Origin: Ministeria vibrans ATCC 50519 | Lineage: Eukaryota; Opisthokonta; Filasterea | DNA length: 27,020 nucleotides | Direction of reading: 5' to 3' | Assembly: GCA_943704425.1 (NCBI GenBank) | Contig: CALSCP010001254.1 | Coordinates: forward strand, 8,780-35,799 | Shown here: piece after piece, positions 22,042 to 27,020 of the stretch | Numbering within the stretch: position 1 is the stretch's first letter | How the letters are laid out: each line of letters opens with the position of its first letter | Program-made: the position numbers and the translations under genes | The notes under the pieces: generated by a model | What the model was told of the DNA's origin: nothing | The model's database searches: none | The model's input: only the letters and a program-made list of their open reading frames with translations

Positions 22042-25000
22042 CCCTCAAGTCAACAACAACAACCCTCAAATCAACAACAACAACAACAACTACAACAGTC
22101 GCAACAACAGCCAGGCGCCATCCCTCGACGGCAATCGTCGATTCTCAACTCCTTTGCGCTGGCCGATGCCCTTGCCAGTCCCGTACCTTCTTCAATTGCG
22201 ACTGGCACCTCTGCCACGAAACAGTCGTTGAAAACAAACGTCTCTTCCGCCTCGACGGCCTCGGGCACCTTTGCCGGATGGCTCGCAAACAAGGCAGACG
22301 GCAGCAACGTGTGTCCGCTCATGTGGGCAGCGTACCACGCCAACACGGCCCTCGTTACGACCCTACTTGATGCAGGCGCCGATGTGTCCTCGCGCGACGA
22401 CAAGGGCAAAACAGCCGCGCACTGGCTTGCCCCGTCCGCCACTCACGACTGTATCAGTGCTCTAGTAGGCGACCCGGCAAGCAACCAAGCTGCCCGTCTT
22501 CTTGCCGTGCGCGACGGAATCGGACGCACCGCTCTTCACCAAGCAGGTAGGAGTGTACTAGCCCTCCCGCTGACTCCTTCAGTCGTGCCTCGTTTATACT
22601 CAATAATTATTTATTTCGTAGCCATCGATCATTGTGACGAGCTTGTTGGTGTTCTCCTTGACTGCGGTGCATCCCCGTTGGCGCGCGACAACATGGGACG
22701 CACTGCACTGCACTGGGCAAGTGCGACAGGCTCTCTCGCGTGCTGCTCAGTCATTGTTTGCGCGTGCAAGGTCGGCGCATTGGGGCCTATGTCACGCACG
22801 GCGATGGCTCGCCGTCGTCGCGCCAGTGCCATTGCGTCATCTGCCACAAATAACAGTCTTGCCGTGTCGCCGGTGCGTCGTCGCAGTCTGCATAGCATCC
22901 AGGACACCAATCATGTTCACTACGTCGCTAGTCCAGATGATCTAGACTCCACTTCGAGCTCGCCTATGCATGGCCTGGGCACGTCAACAACTACGCCGCG
23001 GCCGCCGCTCTCGTCGCGCTCCCCCTCGCAAATGTCCATGCTGCGACGTCGCATGGTCAATGGCGGTCGCGATCTCGAGACACTCTCCGAGGAGAACCCA
23101 CCCACGCGTGATTTAGCGTCGCGTCGCAGTCTCAAGGGCGTGGCACGTCTGTCGCTTAAGAGACGCACCACCGAGGCCAATGGCAGCGACGGCAACTCCA
23201 GCGCCAACTGCACCCCGGCACCCACTACCCCTGGGACCCCCGGTGCCAATCTTGCCCTGCGCACGCTCTCCCATGGCCAGCTTGGCAACGCCAACGGTGT
23301 GTCCCCTCAGGTAGTCAACGCCGGTGTGTCCACTCCCAAGAGCCCCTTCACCGTGCTACCTATCATGCATCGCTCGACATCGCTTGACCTCGAGAGTACA
23401 GCCAACGTTACCGTTAACCCTGGCATGCAAAAGCGCCTGTCTTCGTCACCCGCCAACGCCTTCTTCCCCCCCACGTCGGGCGTTGCCGGAGCAACGTCAA
23501 CCTCAACGCCAGTACAGGAGACGAGCGTTTCCACACCCACACTGCATCATCAACAGACGACACACTCATCGCAGGGAAACAAGAGTCACGAGCGTCGTGT
23601 TAAGGTTGCCGGTCAGCGGTCTCTGTTGCTAAAGACGGACACAAGCGTTGCGCGCAATCTCGCCTACTCCGAGCAAATCAACACGACCGCCGACGAACTG
23701 GTGCTCTCGGCGATTAGCAAGGCCGTCGAAACCCTCTCGGGTGCACGAGTGCCTGCCTGGCGTCGTCGCTATGTCACCACCAATGTGCTCGAGGATGTGC
23801 TATCAGCGCGCGCTACCAACCGTGCCACCGCACTTCATCTTGCCTGCTACAGTGGCAGCAACGACATTGTGCGCCTGCTGCTTGACGAGGGCGCAAGTGC
23901 TTCGTCACGCGACGCCGAAGGTCGCGACGCCCTTGCCTGGGCCGCGTCACAAGGCCATACACACTGTGTGTCGTTACTCGTTGACCATGGCGCCAATCTT
24001 AACACACGCTCAGCCGAGGGTCACACGCCGCTGCACTCGAGTGCCCATGCCAACCGTGCCGACGTGTGCACTGCTCTCTTGCGACTTGGAGCAGAAGCCA
24101 TGATCAAGGACGAGCGCGGTCACAACCCCCTTACCATTGCAGTGCACACTGGCTCACTTGCAGCCGCGCAGGTGTGTGCATAGATGAAAATTATAAATAG
24201 TTTTACTAATTTACTCTGATTCATGTTTGTGCATTATTTTTTCCTTCTTTTTTTTGCTTTAGATCCTGTTGGACCATTCACCTCGTGCAGCTCTGTCACG
24301 CGACAAACGAGGAAGGTGTGCGTTGCACTATGCTGTGCGAGGTGGCAACAAGCGACTTGCTCAAATGCTGATTCGTGCCATGCCATCCACTGTGACCGTG
24401 CACGACAACCACATGCGTCTGCCAGCGCACGAGGCCGCACTTCACAACTACTCACATCTTCTCAGCGACCTCTTCCTTTTGAGTGGTCGTACTGTTGTGA
24501 GCCATCATCAACAGTCGCAGCAGCAACCCCCTGCGCCCTTCACGGCCGACGTCAATGGCATCACTTGCCTCCATGCGGCGGCGGCGCTCGGTCACATGGC
24601 TTGCTGCAAAGTGTGCCTTGTCTACGAGCGCGTGAGTGTCCTGGCCAAAAACCGTCGTGGTGAGACTCCCCGCGACGTTGCTCTGGCACAGGGCCACCGA
24701 GAGGTCGCCGCGTTCCTTGCGGCTGCTGAACAACCTTTCAACCTGCTCAATGCTGGGTCGCTGCGGCAGCACATTGCAGCGGCGTCACTTCAAGCGGTGG
24801 CACGTGGTGCACGTGTGCGCGTACTGCTGGGCACTGTTGCAGCACGACGAGAAAAGCTGCGACAACGGCGCAAGGCCAAGGCAATTGCAGCGTCCAAGGA
24901 GTTTGGTGGTGGCGGCAGTGCGACTGGCTCGCCAGGTGTGACTGTGCCCTCAAGTGCCTCGACGCTTGCCGGTGAGCGCACTCTTGCGGTCGCTCCCGAC

Positions 25001-26244
25001 GGAACGTCGCTCAAACTGACCATGCCCCAACTCAACATTCAAGACGAAGAAGGCCGCAGAGGTAGCAGTGGGAGTGGTGGTGGTGACGCGACGGCAGTGA
25101 CCAGTGGGGGCTTGGGAACACAGCTCGGCGAGGGGGAGATGGACGAGGAAAAGGTGACGGCGCGCCTGTCGCGCATTCTTGACGAGCTTCAGCACGAAGA
25201 GGAGATTCGCGAAGAGACCGAGATGAAGCGAGTGGCCTCATCCATGTCGCGTCGTGGCAGTTTTTCGTCGTCGTTTCTGCATGTTCCCTCCGCAAGCCAC
25301 ATTAGCGCTGCCGCTGCGCCCGCGGCGATTGGACTCGCCGAGGAAGCGGCGCGTCTGACAGAACGCGTCAAGACATTGGAGGAGGAGCGTCAGGTGATGG
25401 AACAGGCAAAGCAGACTGAAATGGACGAGCTCCGACAGCAATTGGAGCGCGAGCGTGAGCTACGTGAGGCGCGCGATCAGGAGGCACGGGCGACGCAAGA
25501 ACGCCTGGCGTTGCTCGAGGAGGAGATAAAGTTGTCGCGCAAGGAACGTCGCTTGTTGGCGGGACGCGCTGTTCTCGGGAGTGATGACAAGGATACGCAC
25601 GACCACCACTGCGACAGCAAAGGAGATGAGGACTCAATCGATGAGGCATTGGAGCGTGTTGAGCGGATGTTAGAGGCACATAGCAGAAACAACACTGGCA
25701 ACAAGGAGCAGAGAAGCACCGTGGGCCAACGGCTCTCAGGCGATGGCGCGCATCACAGCCGCTCACCCTTACGCAAGAGCGTCACACCCATCCAAGCGTC
25801 GCGTCGTGCTAGCGGCAGTGGCTACAGCGGCGGTCGTTCGTCAATCTCACCGACACGTCGGAGTGGAGCACCGACGCCAACGTACGATGAGGAGCGTGTG
25901 AGTCTACCTCCTGTGATTGACGCCCTCGAGACACGCGCTGCTCTAATGGACCACACGCTGTCGCAACGACGCGAGCGGGTGCTCAAGAGCCTCTTGAACA
26001 AAGTCATTGAACAAGCCAACCCGCGCTCGCGCTCTCCCTCTCTCTCCTCCTCCATCGATCGAGACAGCATGAGCACCCCGCTCACGACGCTCCTCGCCGA
26101 AGCGTCCCTCTCCACGCCTACCAGCTCGCCCGCGCAGCAGGCCCTCTCCGCCGAAGTGGTCCGACTGGTCGAGCGTGTCCACAAGGCCGCTCCACCCCGC
26201 TCCACTTCACGCACTCCCACCACTCGAGATCGTTCGCCACACAA

Positions 26245-26295
<51 letters not shown>

Positions 26296-26320
26296 CAAGA
26301 AGAAGAAGAAGAAGACGTAA
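20962..26320 (+). CDS. Large ankyrin-repeat protein with zinc finger, IQ-like and coiled-coil regions
   Basis: Four exons (20962-21171, 21250-22546, 22622-24171, 24263-26320) give 1,704 residues. Residues 71-108 have C72-x2-C75-x23-C99-x3-C103 (FCSEEC), a small zinc-finger pattern. About 15-16 ankyrin repeats follow in two blocks, four before and the rest after a glutamine-rich insert (about 307-362); a Ser/Pro/Thr-rich linker splits the second block. Clear repeats include GRTALHWASATG, RATALHLACYSG and GHTPLHSSAHAN. An IQ-like basic helix (SLQAVARGARVRVLL, about 1194-1230), Ser-rich stretches and a coiled coil (about 1379-1455) come next, and the end is polyGln then polyLys. Ankyrin block plus IQ recalls inversin, but this is architecture only. 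The 75-bp second intron has no stop and is a multiple of three, so it reads through; GRTALHQ-AAIDHCDEL shows it must be removed. The start is the first ATG of the exon 1 frame. Confidence 0.85.
21955..22100 (+). repeat. CAA repeat coding polyglutamine in the ankyrin gene
   Basis: An almost pure CAA array, broken by one AAA and then by Pro-Ser-Ser and Pro-Ser-Asn codons. It inserts a Gln-rich loop between the fourth and fifth ankyrin repeats. Confidence 0.95.
22547..22621 (+). other. Stop-free 75-bp intron in the ankyrin gene
   Basis: GTAGGA...TTTCGTAG; phase 1 (Ala split as G and CC). Its removal rebuilds a normal ankyrin repeat. Retention would insert 25 residues without a frameshift. Confidence 0.85.
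26248..26316 (+). repeat. CAG then AAG repeats coding polyGln-polyLys at the ankyrin protein C-terminus
   Basis: A pure CAG run (about 26249-26293) codes Gln and is followed by an AAG run coding Lys just before the stop. The codon used differs from the CAA tract in the same gene. Confidence 0.95.
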
Positions 26321-26390
26321 TTTGTTATAATAGTATTAATTAATGTGTTTAAGACGTATTGTTATGTGTAAGACAAGAAGCTGATGTAAA
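26321..26390. other. 70-bp convergent spacer, ankyrin gene / DHHC gene
   Basis: AT-rich region between two converging stop codons. I found no certain AATAAA on either strand. Confidence 0.5.
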
Positions 26391-26836
26391 TTAAACCCAG
26401 CGCAAAGTTCCCATTCGCAAAGTGCCCACAAGACTCTTGTTCTAAACAAAAAGCAAATAAACATCCTTTTGATACGAAAAACGCCAACAACAGGCTTACC
26501 CAGCCCAGAAGATGAAGCCAATTTTTGAGGCAGCCACGGTCAAACTGATTGCGGAACTCACCCTTTGTGTCCTATTGATGGAGAGAATGCAGATTAGTTG
26601 GTGCGTCATACATATGCTTAAGTGTGATTAGTGTGAGATTAGTGTGTGCGTGTGTGGGATTCGTGTACATGTGTGTGTCTTTGTGGCGTGTGTGAGTGCG
26701 TGCGTGTAATTTCCCTGTGTGTTTATGCTAACCAGAAGATAAGGATAGCGACGCCAGTTTTTGATTTCGTTGACGGTCAGATTGGTTGAACCAACATAGA
26801 TTAATTGGCCTGACACAAACGCACCAAATAGGAATG
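26391..26836 (-). CDS. DHHC palmitoyltransferase, C-terminal part (5' exons outside the window)
   Basis: Integral membrane S-acyltransferase that adds palmitate to protein cysteines. Visible exons are 26836-26733, 26571-26500 and 26441-26391. They code a membrane segment (AFLFGAFVSGQLIYVG) and then the TTxE-type block STNLTVNEIKNWRRYPYLL. FRNQFDRGCLKNWLHLLGW follows, with a short tail ending TLRWV. The order TxNE...N.RRY...F.RG...N is the region C-terminal to the DHHC core in the HIP14/AKR1-like group, as I recall it. The catalytic DHHC itself is not in the window. The first visible exon begins with two bases of a split codon, so an upstream exon exists. Confidence 0.8.
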
Positions 26837-26898
26837 CTAATTTTTGAAGAGATAATAAGCGGATATAAGTTAATAATAATAACAATTATAATAATAAA

Positions 26899-27020
<122 letters not shown>

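Noticed and set aside
21184-23540. Minus-strand frames opposite the ankyrin gene
   Set aside because: Shadows of the ankyrin and polyGln exons, including a poly-Leu frame from the CAA array.

Overview
This window is nuclear DNA of a eukaryote, very probably a free-living unicellular one. Every gene but the EGF and DHHC families shown here was rebuilt by splicing: exons are G+C-richer and use GT...AG introns of roughly 50-430 bp, while intergenic DNA is AT-rich. There are no bacterial operons or ribosome binding sites. The gene set (galactocerebrosidase, UBAC2, AARSD1, sideroflexin, DUSP19-type phosphatase, MAPKAP kinase, mS38, COX11, CCDC90/MCUR1, DHHC acyltransferase) fits an opisthokont relative or an amoebozoan. 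I cannot name the species. The left edge is an 11-G run and the right edge an AAT microsatellite, so this may be a whole contig bounded by low complexity.

Layout. 1-8.7 kb: five consecutive minus-strand genes, in transcription order AARSD1 (alanyl-tRNA editing), a secreted C45/acid-ceramidase-like Ntn hydrolase, a secreted EGF-PKD-DUF285 protein, UBAC2 (rhomboid-like with UBA domain), and galactocerebrosidase (runs off the left edge). 9-12.2 kb: two plus-strand genes only 57 bp apart, an ER-retained (KDEL) protein with two saposin-B-like domains, then sideroflexin. 12.2-16 kb: mS38 (minus, converging on sideroflexin), a DUSP19-like phosphatase (plus) and a MAPKAPK2/3-like kinase (minus), which converge tail to tail. 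16.3-20.5 kb: COX11 (minus, with a 24-nt microexon) shares a 134-bp divergent promoter with a CCDC90/MCUR1 gene (plus), followed by an unnamed gene whose N-terminus has the shape of a TatA/TatB translocase subunit. 21-26.3 kb: a 1,704-residue ankyrin/IQ/coiled-coil protein with two polyglutamine tracts. 26.4-27 kb: the 3' end of a DHHC palmitoyltransferase (minus).

How the genes work together. Two themes stand out. The left half holds three sphingolipid-type proteins (galactocerebrosidase, acid-ceramidase-like hydrolase, tandem saposin protein). Between 10.8 and 20.5 kb there are four clear nuclear genes for mitochondrial proteins (sideroflexin, mS38, COX11, CCDC90), next to the TatA/B-like candidate. 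Such clustering is an inference from position and could be chance in a gene-dense genome.

Microsatellites (GA, GACA, CA, poly-A, AAT) sit almost wholly in introns and intergenic DNA. Many apparent open frames (poly-Ser/Leu, Arg/Glu, His/Thr, poly-Phe, poly-Lys) are translations of these repeats and were left out. Exon limits come from splice-site inspection plus protein family alignment from memory, with reading-phase checks at each junction; no transcript data were available.
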